This document shows, one piece after another, positions 8,269 to 16,986 of a stretch of DNA of 64,000 nucleotides. The position numbers were made by a program, and so were the translations under genes. The notes beneath the pieces were generated by a model, which was given only the letters and a program-made list of their open reading frames with translations, made no database searches and had not been told where the DNA came from. This DNA comes from CAZUDI01 sp964618975 (GTDB taxonomy: Bacteria > Desulfobacterota > Desulfomonilia > UBA1062). Each line of letters opens with the position of its first letter. Within the stretch, counting starts at the first letter, position 1. The stretch lies in assembly GCA_964618975.1 (NCBI GenBank), contig CAZUDI010000004.1, forward strand, positions 1-64,000, read 5' to 3'.

Positions 8269-8543
8269 AAAACTGTGCGTCCAGGGTGTACACTCAACCG
8301 GACGCGCGGCCGACAGCGACGCAGGCACCAGGACGGCCCCCTTCCCGGACAGATATGAGCGCCCCTGAGGACGGTCGGAAAAGTCGCTCCTGAAGGGAGC
8401 CTGTGGCCGGCAGGCCGTGGCTGAGCTCATCCATAACCAATCAATGGATGTTAGTCTTCCTCCGGCACGGGCGGTGGGTCTTCCGAGCGGAACACCGCCC
8501 GCCGCTGCCCTGCCGTCCCTGTCCGTCAGGGCCAGGGGCACAC
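8269..8543. other. Intergenic region between the nuoG-like gene and ffh
   Basis: No gene is supported here. Two hairpins are visible: GCGTCC with GGACGC (8277-8305) and a stronger 9-bp stem, CGGGCGGTG with CACCGCCCG (8468-8501). Neither has a T tract. The universal 4.5S SRP RNA loop is not present although ffh follows. Confidence 0.5.
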
Positions 8544-8572
8544 TTGACTTGATTCCCGAATATTCATACGAT
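8544..8572 (+). promoter_or_regulatory. Promoter of ffh
   Basis: TTGACT at 8544-8549, a 17-bp spacer and TACGAT at 8567-8572 form a sigma-70-type promoter with a predicted start near 8579, about 25 nt upstream of the ffh ATG. GACAGGAGA serves as ribosome binding site. Confidence 0.6.
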
Positions 8573-8603
8573 AAGATCGCGTGCAACCGACAGGAGACAC
8601 ACC

Positions 8604-10073
8604 ATGCTTGAAATGATTTCCGAAGGGTTCCAGAAGGCCCAGAACCGTCTGCAGGGAAAGGCGGTCATCCAGGAGAAGCACATCGAGGAAGCCATCAAGG
8701 ATATCCGCATCTCCCTGCTGGAGGCGGATGTCGAGTTCCATGTCGTCAAGACCTTCATCGATGGCGTCCGGCTCAAGGCACTGGGCGAAATCGTGCAGAC
8801 ACGGGTTTCCCATGGCGGAAAGAAGCTTAGGGCCACACCCCAGGATCACTTCATCAAAATCTGCTACGACGAACTGGTATCACTCATGGGGCCGGTGGAT
8901 AACACGCTCACCCTCGGACCCAGGGCGGTGAGCGCCATCATGATGGTGGGGCTTCAGGGCAGCGGCAAGACCACCTCCATTGCCAAGCTGGCCCGCTTTC
9001 TCGAGAACCAGGGCCGCAAACCGCTGCTGGTGGCGGCCGATATCTATCGTCCGGCGGCCATCGAACAGCTCAAGGTTCTCGGAAAACGACTCGACATCCC
9101 GGTTTTTTACGCCCCTGGCAAGACGCCCCCCCAAATCTGCGCCGATGCCATGGAGGCGGCACAGTTCAAGGGTCGGGATGTGGCCCTCTTCGACACAGCC
9201 GGCCGCACCACCGTGGATGAGGTGCTCATGCAGGAACTCGAGGACATCAAATCCGCGACCTCACCCGAGAATATCCTGCTGGTCGTAGACGCCATGATCG
9301 GCCAGGAGTCGGTGAATGTGGCCCGGGAGTTCGATCGCCGGCTGAACCTTTCGGGTTTCATCCTCACCAAGCTCGACGGTGATGCACGAGGGGGCGCCGC
9401 CCTTTCCATCAAGGAGGTGACAAAAAAGCCGGTCAAGTTCCTGGGCATGGGTGAATCCCTCGAGCGCCTCGAGGAGTTCAGACCCGAAGGTCTGGCCTCG
9501 CGCATCCTGGGCCGTGGTGATATCGTCGGCCTGGTCAAGGACCTTGAGCAGGTAGTGGACGAGAAAAAGGCCGAGGAAGACGCCGAAAAGATGCTCAAGG
9601 GTGAGTTCACCTTCAATGACTTTCTCAAACAGCTCAAGCTCATGAAAAAGATGGGCTCACTCACGGATCTCATCGAAAAACTGCCCCTGGGGCAGATGGG
9701 CATCCCCAAGGGCTTTCAGGTGGACGACCGGGAACTCGTGCGGGTGGAGGCCGTGATCAACTCCATGACGACCTATGAGCGGGAGTGCCCTGACTGCCTG
9801 AATGACAGTCGCATCACCCGTATCGCCAGGGGCAGCGGACAGCCCAAGGCCAAGGTTGCCGAGCTGATCGGTCGCTTTCAGTCCATGCGCCAGATCATGC
9901 GCGGGCTGGGCAAAGGCAACAAGAAGTCGCTTGCTCGCCTGGGCATGGGAGGCGATATGGCGGATCTCCTCTCCCAGGGCCTGCCCAAACAAACCCGGCA
10001 GAGCCCCATCGATCTGAAGCAGAAAAAAACGAAGAGAAAAAATGTAAAGAAATCAAGGAGACGCAACCGATAA
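8604..10073 (+). CDS. ffh: Signal recognition particle protein Ffh (SRP54)
   Basis: This 489-residue GTPase binds 4.5S RNA and nascent signal peptides and docks with FtsY. The N domain is at about 1-90. The G domain carries GLQGSGKTT (G1) near residue 115, DTAGR, and TKLDGDARGG. The methionine-rich M domain starts near 330. The C-terminus is extended and very basic (KQKKTKRKNVKK). It has its own promoter, and a histidine kinase gene begins 9 bp after its stop. The essential gene and the two-component system may therefore share a transcript. Confidence 0.97.
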   Translation: MLEMISEGFQKAQNRLQGKAVIQEKHIEEAIKDIRISLLEADVEFHVVKTFIDGVRLKALGEIVQTRVSHGGKKLRATPQDHFIKICYDELVSLMGPVDNTLTLGPRAVSAIMMVGLQGSGKTTSIAKLARFLENQGRKPLLVAADIYRPAAIEQLKVLGKRLDIPVFYAPGKTPPQICADAMEAAQFKGRDVALFDTAGRTTVDEVLMQELEDIKSATSPENILLVVDAMIGQESVNVAREFDRRLNLSGFILTKLDGDARGGAALSIKEVTKKPVKFLGMGESLERLEEFRPEGLASRILGRGDIVGLVKDLEQVVDEKKAEEDAEKMLKGEFTFNDFLKQLKLMKKMGSLTDLIEKLPLGQMGIPKGFQVDDRELVRVEAVINSMTTYERECPDCLNDSRITRIARGSGQPKAKVAELIGRFQSMRQIMRGLGKGNKKSLARLGMGGDMADLLSQGLPKQTRQSPIDLKQKKTKRKNVKKSRRRNR

Positions 10074-10082
10074 AGAGAGCAC

Positions 10083-12119
10083 ATGGACGTATCGAAAAAA
10101 AATCGTGCCCCAAGGCCTCGGGAGATCCTGGAAAAGGAATTACGGGTCATCAAGAAGGTCAACCAGGCCATCTCCCTTACCCCTGATGTAGAAGCAGTCG
10201 CCGGAGCCGTCCTCGACATCGTCCTTACGGAAACCATCGCCCAGAATGCCTCCATCATGATGCCCTCTGCCGACCGGACACACCTGGAAATCCGGGCGGC
10301 CAAGGGGGTGCAGGACCGGCACTGCCACTATTCCGAGGAATCGCTCGGCCAGACCTTCCCCATGGGCGAGGGCATCTCCGGCATGGTGGCCCTCACCAGG
10401 GAGGCGGTGATCATCCAGAATACCGTCAGCGATCCCCTGTTCCAGGCCCGCGCCATGCGGGTCAAGGTCGGATCCCTGCTCAGCATGCCGCTGATCTACG
10501 GCCGCAGCGAACTGGTCGGCGTCATCAACCTGAGCCATGCCGAGCCCGAGGCCTTCACCCCCGACGACCTGCACCTGATCGAGGCCCTGCTCCCCTCCGC
10601 CGCCCTGGCCCTGAGAAACGCCCGGCTCATGCGGGACATCGAGGATATCAACCGCATGCTCAAGGTGGAACTTTCCATGACCGACCGGGCCCTCGAGGAC
10701 TTCGGCAAGAACATCCTGAAGGTCTTCAACTACATGTCCATCGGGGTCCTGACCGTCGACCCCTCCGGCGAGATTACCACCATCAACAACAAGGCCATCG
10801 GCCTCCTCCACCTGGGAACCGGCGCCTCCCTCGCCCCCATTGTGGGCGAGGAGGTGATGGCCTCCTTCGACAGAGAGATGCCGGAGATCTGGCGGGACGT
10901 GGAGCTCGACGGACATGTGCTCCACATGGAATTCTCCCCCCTGCCGGTGAAATCCTCCCTGCAGATCCTGATCTGCATCCGGGACGTCACCCTCGACCGC
11001 TTCAAGGAACGGGAACTGGTGCGGGTGAAGGACCAGTACAAGGATATGGTGGAAAAGGCCATCGATGCCATCTACATCATCAAAAACGGCCGCTTTCTTT
11101 TGATCAACAAGAAGTTTCAGGAAATGCTCGGTTATGCCCAGGAAGACCTCCTGGGGGTGCACTTCCGCCACTTCATCACCAGAGACTCCCTTAACTCCCT
11201 CGGAGAGGCCCTGCGTCCCACGACCGGCAACACCTTCATCCCCCATCTCGAACTCCAGGCCATCAAGAAGGATGGGCAGATCCTGAGCCTGGAAATCAGT
11301 ATCGGCAGGCTCAAGCTCGAAGATGCGCTGTGCTTCGTGGGGGTGGTCCGGGACATCACCAGTAAAAAGGAGCTGCTCTCCATCAAGACGCGTTTCCTGC
11401 ATGTGGCTTCGCACGAGATCCGTGTCCCGCTGACTGTCATTCGGGGGTATGCCCGCATGCTTTCCCGGGACCGTGAATGCGCCCTCTCGGATGAGAAAAG
11501 GGAATGCATCACCGAGATCGAGAAGCAGTGCGAGCGTCTCCTGCACTTCAGCAACACCCTGCTCGATTTCTCCCGCATCAACGCCGGAGGGCTGAATCTG
11601 CATCGTCAGAGCGTGGATCTGTACAGACAGATTCAGCATGTCGTGCGCACCATGCAGATCAAGGCCTCGGATTTCGGCGTGACGATCGCCTTCGAGGGCG
11701 ATCCGACCATCCCCGAACTCTCCATTGATCCCATCAAGATCGAACAGGCGCTCTATAACCTCATCGACAACGCCCTCAAGCATTCCCCCCGTCCCGGGGT
11801 GGTTACCATCGCCCTCAGCATGGGGCTCAGCGAGGACGACGCCCTCAACCGCATCCTCAACCAGGAGAGCGCCATCATCACGGTGCACGACCAGGGGCCC
11901 GGGATACGTCCGGAAGAGGCCCGGGAACTCTTCGGCGAATTCTTTGTAGGCGAGAGCGGCAGGGCCAAGGGGGGCTTCGGCCTGGGACTGGCCATCACCA
12001 AGGAGATCATTCACGCCCACGGCGGCCGGGTGGAGGCGCGTCCCAGCTCTGCCGGCGGGCATTTCATTGTCACAATACCCTTGAACCGCCAGGATGATTC
12101 ATGTATTCTAGATCATTAA
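10083..12119 (+). CDS. Sensor histidine kinase, GAF-PAS-PAS-HisKA-HATPase
   Basis: This 678-residue kinase appears soluble; no clear transmembrane segment is seen. A GAF-like domain (about 25-180) is followed by two PAS domains (about 215-310 and 320-440), a HisKA helix with the phospho-acceptor His444 in ASHEIRVP, and an HATPase domain (NLIDNALKHSP; DQGPGI; GGFGLGLAITKEI). GAF-PAS kinases sense intracellular ligands, redox or light; the signal here is unknown. The sigma-54 response regulator starts 4-19 bp downstream and is its obvious partner. This kinase-regulator pair next to exopolysaccharide export genes resembles the PrsK/PrsR systems of PEP-CTERM organisms. Confidence 0.9.
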   Translation: MDVSKKNRAPRPREILEKELRVIKKVNQAISLTPDVEAVAGAVLDIVLTETIAQNASIMMPSADRTHLEIRAAKGVQDRHCHYSEESLGQTFPMGEGISGMVALTREAVIIQNTVSDPLFQARAMRVKVGSLLSMPLIYGRSELVGVINLSHAEPEAFTPDDLHLIEALLPSAALALRNARLMRDIEDINRMLKVELSMTDRALEDFGKNILKVFNYMSIGVLTVDPSGEITTINNKAIGLLHLGTGASLAPIVGEEVMASFDREMPEIWRDVELDGHVLHMEFSPLPVKSSLQILICIRDVTLDRFKERELVRVKDQYKDMVEKAIDAIYIIKNGRFLLINKKFQEMLGYAQEDLLGVHFRHFITRDSLNSLGEALRPTTGNTFIPHLELQAIKKDGQILSLEISIGRLKLEDALCFVGVVRDITSKKELLSIKTRFLHVASHEIRVPLTVIRGYARMLSRDRECALSDEKRECITEIEKQCERLLHFSNTLLDFSRINAGGLNLHRQSVDLYRQIQHVVRTMQIKASDFGVTIAFEGDPTIPELSIDPIKIEQALYNLIDNALKHSPRPGVVTIALSMGLSEDDALNRILNQESAIITVHDQGPGIRPEEARELFGEFFVGESGRAKGGFGLGLAITKEIIHAHGGRVEARPSSAGGHFIVTIPLNRQDDSCILDH

Positions 12120-12138
12120 TTGCGTGCAGGCTGAGGAT

Positions 12139-13554
12139 ATGATCGGTGAAAGATTGAAAATTCTCGTTGTTGATGATGACGACAGCATCAGGGGGTACAT
12201 TACCAAGCTTCTCTCCCAAAACGGGTATACGGTACTGTCCGCCTCTAACGGCAAGGACGCCCTGCAGAAGCTGCGCATCGAAAGCGAGGTCTCCCTCGTC
12301 ATTCTGGATATTCTCATGCCCGAGATGGATGGCATGGAAACCCTTTGTGAAATTCGCAAATTCAGCAAGGAGCTGCCGGTACTCATGCTCTCGGCCCTGG
12401 GACAGACAAACATCATTGTCAAGGCCATGAAGGCCGGAGCCACCGACTACCTGGTCAAGCCCTTCGAAGAGGAAGAGCTCGATCTGGCCATCATCAAATC
12501 CATCGAAAAGAAGAAGCTGCTCCAGGAGATCTCCTGCCTGAAGAAAAAACTCCGCGTGGATGAGCTTAGAGGCGAATTCATCTTCACCAGCCAGAAGATG
12601 CAGGCCGTCCAGGATATCATCGACCAGGTGGCCGACACCGACGTGAGTGTGCTGATCGACGGGGACAGCGGCACGGGCAAGGAACTCGTCGCCCGCGCCC
12701 TGCACTACCGCTCCGGCATGCGCGACCGGCCCTTCGTCAAGGTGAACTGCGCTGCCCTGCCCCACGAGCTGCTCGAGTCAGAGCTCTTCGGCTATGAGCG
12801 CGGAGCCTTTACCGGCGCCTACAAGGCCAAGGCCGGCAAGTTCGAGCTCGCCAACAACGGCACCATCTTCCTGGACGAGGTGGGCGAAATCGACCTCGCC
12901 ATTCAATCCAAACTCCTGCAGGTGCTTCAGGAGGGCAGCTTCTCCCGCCTGGGCGGCAAACAGGACGTGCACGTAAACGTGCGTGTTATCGCCGCCACCA
13001 ACCGCGATCTGAAAAAATCCGTGGAGGAGGGCACCTTCCGGGAGGATATCTATTATCGCCTCAATGTGGTCAACATCCGTATCCCCCCCCTGATGGAACG
13101 CAAGGAAGATATCCCCTATCTCTTCGAATACTTCCTGGAGACCTACAACGAGAAATACGGCAAGCACATCGAGGTCACCAAGGACGAAATCTACCCCCTG
13201 CTGCTCATGTACAGCTGGCCCGGCAATGTCAGGGAGCTGAAAAACCAGGTCAAGCGTCTGGTGATCCTGGGCAACATAGGGGAGATGAAACGCTACCTGA
13301 AGGATGGCGGATCCATCCTGCAGGACCGGCGGGATCTGCCACCTTCCCAGGCGTCATCGCCGGTCTCCTCCGGGCGCCAGGAGATCCTGCCCCTGAAACA
13401 GGTCGCCAAGGAGGCCGCCCTTCTGGCCGAGCGGGAGATGATTCTCATGGCGCTCAAGGACACCAACTGGAACAAGAAAAAGGCGGCCTTCCTGCTCCAG
13501 ATCAGCTACAAGGCGCTCCTGTACAAAATCAAGGAGTGCGAGATAGAAAAATAG
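12139..13554 (+). CDS. Sigma-54-dependent response regulator (REC-AAA+-Fis)
   Basis: This 471-residue NtrC-type activator has a receiver domain with VVDDD and phospho-acceptor Asp57 in LDILMPEMDG. A sigma-54 AAA+ domain follows, with GDSGTGKE (Walker A), the sigma-54 contact loop GAFTGA and GTIFLDEVGEI. The C-terminal Fis helix-turn-helix is near KKAAFLLQISYKALLYK. ATG 12139 is preferred because GAGGAT/AGG lies just upstream; GTG 12124 would add five residues. It activates promoters used by RpoN, and only one RpoN-like promoter was seen in the window (35.9 kb). The export genes follow 15 bp after its stop and may be co-transcribed. Confidence 0.92.
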   Translation: MIGERLKILVVDDDDSIRGYITKLLSQNGYTVLSASNGKDALQKLRIESEVSLVILDILMPEMDGMETLCEIRKFSKELPVLMLSALGQTNIIVKAMKAGATDYLVKPFEEEELDLAIIKSIEKKKLLQEISCLKKKLRVDELRGEFIFTSQKMQAVQDIIDQVADTDVSVLIDGDSGTGKELVARALHYRSGMRDRPFVKVNCAALPHELLESELFGYERGAFTGAYKAKAGKFELANNGTIFLDEVGEIDLAIQSKLLQVLQEGSFSRLGGKQDVHVNVRVIAATNRDLKKSVEEGTFREDIYYRLNVVNIRIPPLMERKEDIPYLFEYFLETYNEKYGKHIEVTKDEIYPLLLMYSWPGNVRELKNQVKRLVILGNIGEMKRYLKDGGSILQDRRDLPPSQASSPVSSGRQEILPLKQVAKEAALLAEREMILMALKDTNWNKKKAAFLLQISYKALLYKIKECEIEK

Positions 13555-13569
13555 CGAAAGGCTTATGGT

Positions 13570-14112
13570 ATGAAAAAACTCCTCTGTCTCATGGCTATCA
13601 TATTTATTGTACCCGCAGTGGCCTGTAGCGCTCAGGCAGGCTACCTCATCGGCCCATCCGACCAGCTCGAGATCTCTGTCTGGGGAGAGGAGGGCCTGTC
13701 ACGGTCGGTCAGTGTGCGCTCCGATGGATTCATTTCCCTCCCGCTGATCGGGGACATCGCGGCCTCCGGCAAGACGCCCCCTCAGCTGCAAAAGGACATC
13801 GAGGCCTCGCTGACCAAGTATGTCAAGGACCCCCGCTGTGCGGTGATCGTGCTGGAACCCAGGAGCAAGCGCTTCTACATCGAGGGTCAGATCAATACCC
13901 CCGGGCAGTTCCTCCTGGACAGCGCTCTGACCTTCACCCAGGCCATCTCTATGGCCGGCGGATTTACCGAATGGGCGGACAAATCATCCATCATCATCCT
14001 GCGTACCGAAGACGGCAAGGCCGTGCGCATCGAGGTGAACTTCAAGAAAATCATCCAGGGCAAGATGGCGGATATTCCCATCCGGCCCGGAGACACCATC
14101 ATAGTCCCGTGA
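13570..14112 (+). CDS. Periplasmic polysaccharide export protein (Wza-like, Poly_export/SLBB)
   Basis: This 180-residue exported protein has a signal peptide (MKKLLCLMAIIFIVPAVACS, cut probably after AQA). The Poly_export domain begins YLIGPSDQLEISVWGEE and one SLBB domain follows (RFYIEGQINTPGQF). It is much shorter than E. coli Wza and resembles the small export proteins of PEP-CTERM/XrtA exopolysaccharide loci. A Cys near the cleavage site (VACSAQA) could allow lipidation, but a canonical lipobox is not clear. Its stop overlaps the next gene's GTG by four bases (GTGA). Confidence 0.88.
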   Translation: MKKLLCLMAIIFIVPAVACSAQAGYLIGPSDQLEISVWGEEGLSRSVSVRSDGFISLPLIGDIAASGKTPPQLQKDIEASLTKYVKDPRCAVIVLEPRSKRFYIEGQINTPGQFLLDSALTFTQAISMAGGFTEWADKSSIIILRTEDGKAVRIEVNFKKIIQGKMADIPIRPGDTIIVP

Positions 14113-15449
14113 GAATCCTTCACGCCGGCCCCCTCTTCCTCGCTGGGCTGCTCATGGCGGGCATCCCCTATGTCTCCCCTGCCGCCAACTGGGATGTCCA
14201 CCCCGGGGTGTATGCCGCCTACGAGCACACCGACAACTACCTCGGAGCGGCGCACGACGGGCGTCGCGAGAGCACCTATGAGGTCGGCCCCAGCCTGAAC
14301 CTCGTCTGTACGACCCCTTCCCTGATCTGGGAGCTGAGCGGATATGCCGCCCGCAGCTATCACCGTCGCTACAAATACGACGAATCCCCGGAGGAGCGTC
14401 TGGAGTCCACCGCCACCCTGAGTGATGTCCGCAACACCCTGACTTTTGACTATGCCTATGTCCAGACACGCCGGCGCGAGAGCCTCGATCAGGCCTGGGG
14501 TCTCCTGCGAACCCTCAGCGGCGGGGTCCTGTACGAGCGTCGCCTGAGCCCCTCGCTGAGCACCTCGGTGGGATACACCCTGACTAACGAGTATGCCCCC
14601 TACCCGGATGACGACGTGGCCTCCCGCGAGGCCTCCCTCGGGTTGAGCGCCGGGCTGGGTCCCAGGAGCGAGGCATCGTTACGTCTGACCCAGGCGGCGC
14701 ACCGCTACGACACCGATCCGGATACTCAGGCCAGCGGGGCCGAGGCGACCTACCGTTATGCCCTCACGCCCCGCTTGGGTGTGGGCCTGGAGAGCGAATA
14801 CGAGCACCACCGCGAGGATCGCAGTTCCGGGGAGAATCGCCGTCCCGGGGAGGACATCTACCGTGTCGCCCTCTTTGCCGATCACACCCTCTCCCCTAAC
14901 ACCGATATCCGCCTTTCTCTGGGGCAGGGATGGTTCCACCGCGATCGCTCCTGGGAGAATGAGGCCGGGATCTGGTATCGCTACTCACCTCCTACCGAGG
15001 AGACCATTACCTTAAGTGCCGAGCTCCACCATGAGATTTCGGACCAAACCTTGGTAGATATCGCGCTCGAGCAGGGTTATGCCTATGAATACACCGCGTA
15101 TCGCTCCGGCGTCAGCGAGACGCGCTCGGCTGAGATGACCCTCTCCCACATCCTGGTCCGCACCGTGAGTGGCACTATAGACGCAAGTCTCGAACAGCGC
15201 ACCCCTCCCTTCAATGAGCCCGTCGAAACCGACCTCAGCTCCTCGCTCTCCCTGACCTGGAGCCCGTGGCAATACCTCGATGCCCGTATCTTCTACGAGC
15301 ACCTGCAGTTCCGCCGTGATCTACCCACCACGCGCAGAAATCAGCTGCTCGCCGAAATCGGTCCCGCCGGTTACCAACGATATGCCTATGGGAGTTTAGA
15401 TCCACGCGCGGAAAACCGATATGGTATGAGCATAGAGGTGCGCTATTGA
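14109..15449 (+). CDS. Outer-membrane beta-barrel protein of an exopolysaccharide locus
   Basis: The GTG at 14109 in the GTGA overlap with the upstream stop gives 446 residues. It opens with a signal peptide (ILHAGPLFLAGLLMAGIPYVSPAA). The mature part consists of many alternating, amphipathic beta strands with frequent Tyr/Arg and ends in an aromatic beta strand with terminal Tyr (MSIEVRY), typical of Bam-assembled barrels. Family recognition is by type: it resembles the PEP-CTERM-associated putative outer membrane proteins found between Wza- and Wzz-like genes. The longer open frame starting at 13971 is a read-back into the previous gene and is not used. Confidence 0.72.
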   Translation: MRILHAGPLFLAGLLMAGIPYVSPAANWDVHPGVYAAYEHTDNYLGAAHDGRRESTYEVGPSLNLVCTTPSLIWELSGYAARSYHRRYKYDESPEERLESTATLSDVRNTLTFDYAYVQTRRRESLDQAWGLLRTLSGGVLYERRLSPSLSTSVGYTLTNEYAPYPDDDVASREASLGLSAGLGPRSEASLRLTQAAHRYDTDPDTQASGAEATYRYALTPRLGVGLESEYEHHREDRSSGENRRPGEDIYRVALFADHTLSPNTDIRLSLGQGWFHRDRSWENEAGIWYRYSPPTEETITLSAELHHEISDQTLVDIALEQGYAYEYTAYRSGVSETRSAEMTLSHILVRTVSGTIDASLEQRTPPFNEPVETDLSSSLSLTWSPWQYLDARIFYEHLQFRRDLPTTRRNQLLAEIGPAGYQRYAYGSLDPRAENRYGMSIEVRY

Positions 15450-16975
15450 TTCAGCAGAAAAATATCGACATTAATGATATCCTGGATACGCTCAGGCAGA
15501 AGTGGTACTGGGTGAGCATACCCCTGTTCACCTTCCTCATGCTGGGTGCGTGGGTCTACGTAGTTCTGCCTCGCGCCTACGAGGCCAGCACCCTGATCCT
15601 CGTGCAACCGCAGGAAATCCCGTCGGCCTACGTGCAGTCCACGGTGAGCAGCGGTATCGAGGAACGCGTGCGCACCCTGTCTCAAGAGGTCATGTCGCGT
15701 TCGAACCTGGAATCGATCATCAAAGATCTTGATCTATATCATGACCTCCAAGTCAAAAACGTACCTATGGATATTATCATAGAGCAAATGCGCAAAAAAA
15801 TAGATGTAAGTACACGTGGCGGACTCCGGGGCCAGACGAGCTCCTTCACCATCTCTTACCGCGGCCGGGATCCGGTCGTCGTGGCCGAGGTGACCAACAA
15901 GCTCGCCGCCTTTTTCATCGAGAGCAACCTGCGGCTGCGGGCCCGCCAAGCGGCCCAGACCACCCTGTTCCTGGAGAAACAGCTCGAGGACCTCAAGCGT
16001 CTCCTGCAGGAACAGGAGCACAAGGTCGAGGAGTACCGCAACCAGTACATGGGCGAGCTGCCCGAACAGCTCCAGAGCAACATCTCGACCATCACCGGGC
16101 TGCAGGTGCGGCTGGAGGCGCTTCAGGTATCGCTCACCGACGCCATGAACCGCCGGCTCCTGCTGCAGCGCCAGCTCTCGCAGATCGAAAGCGACCAGCC
16201 CGGGGCCACGCTCTCACGCCGGGGCCAGCGCCTGGGCGAGCTGGAGGCCCAGCTCGAGGAGCTGCGCACCCTCTATACCGGGGAACATCCGGCTATCCGC
16301 AGGCTCGAGGAGCAGATCGCAGACCTCAGACGCCAGCCCGAAGAGACCGCGGTCTCCATCGTCGATCCCCAGGTCATGGAGCTCAAGAACCAGCTCGAAA
16401 CCATCGACATCGAGATCGTTGCCCTGCGCAGTGATATGGAGCGCATCAAGGAACGCATCGAGTTCTACCAGGCCCGCGTGGAGAACACCCCCAAGCGCGA
16501 GCAGGAAATCTCGGCCCTCACCCGCGACTACGACATCACCCGCCAGAACTACCAGCGTCTGTTGGACAGGCTCTACGAGGCCAAACGGGCCGAGAGCATG
16601 GAAATACGTCAGCAGGGCGAGCAGTTTCGCGTCCTGGATTTTGCCCGGTCGCCCGAGACCCCCGTCAGTCCGGACAGGAACCGCATCGCGCTCATATTTC
16701 TGGCCCTGGGGCTCGGCACCGGCGCCGGGGTGATCTTCCTGATGGAGATTCTCGACAATTCGGTCAAAAGCATCAAGCAGCTCGAGAACCTCACCCAGGA
16801 CATCGTCTGCATCAGCGCCATCCCCCTGGCCCCGACCCAGCAAGACATCCGTAAAGGTCGGATCAAGAACGCCCTCATGTTGACCCTCAACATCGTCATC
16901 ATCGGGGCCGGTCTCGCGCTGGTGGTCCAGGCCAAACTCAACCATGTGGTAGTCAATATTCCGCTGCCGTTCTGA
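15446..16975 (+). CDS. Polysaccharide chain-length determinant (Wzz/GNVR) protein
   Basis: This 509-residue inner-membrane protein has an N-terminal transmembrane segment (about residues 22-42), a long periplasmic coiled-coil region and a second transmembrane segment near 410-430. A GNVR-like segment precedes it (ITRQNYQRLLDRLYEAKRAE, then RVLDFARSPETPVSP). There is also a third hydrophobic stretch at the C-terminus. No kinase domain is fused; the BY-kinase is a separate gene two positions downstream. The start is TTG at 15446 behind AGAGGTG, overlapping the upstream stop. It controls polymer length by regulating assembly with the kinase. Confidence 0.88.
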   Translation: MIQQKNIDINDILDTLRQKWYWVSIPLFTFLMLGAWVYVVLPRAYEASTLILVQPQEIPSAYVQSTVSSGIEERVRTLSQEVMSRSNLESIIKDLDLYHDLQVKNVPMDIIIEQMRKKIDVSTRGGLRGQTSSFTISYRGRDPVVVAEVTNKLAAFFIESNLRLRARQAAQTTLFLEKQLEDLKRLLQEQEHKVEEYRNQYMGELPEQLQSNISTITGLQVRLEALQVSLTDAMNRRLLLQRQLSQIESDQPGATLSRRGQRLGELEAQLEELRTLYTGEHPAIRRLEEQIADLRRQPEETAVSIVDPQVMELKNQLETIDIEIVALRSDMERIKERIEFYQARVENTPKREQEISALTRDYDITRQNYQRLLDRLYEAKRAESMEIRQQGEQFRVLDFARSPETPVSPDRNRIALIFLALGLGTGAGVIFLMEILDNSVKSIKQLENLTQDIVCISAIPLAPTQQDIRKGRIKNALMLTLNIVIIGAGLALVVQAKLNHVVVNIPLPF

Positions 16976-16986
16976 AGGGGCCTGAC

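Noticed and set aside
8269..8543. Possible 4.5S (ffs) SRP RNA beside ffh
   Set aside because: The conserved GGTCAGGTCCGGAAGGAAGCA-like loop is absent; only unrelated hairpins are present.
10140..12062. 640-codon open frame antisense to the histidine kinase
   Set aside because: GC-rich third-position shadow of a clear kinase gene; low-complexity Gly/His/Asp-rich translation, no domain and no binding site.
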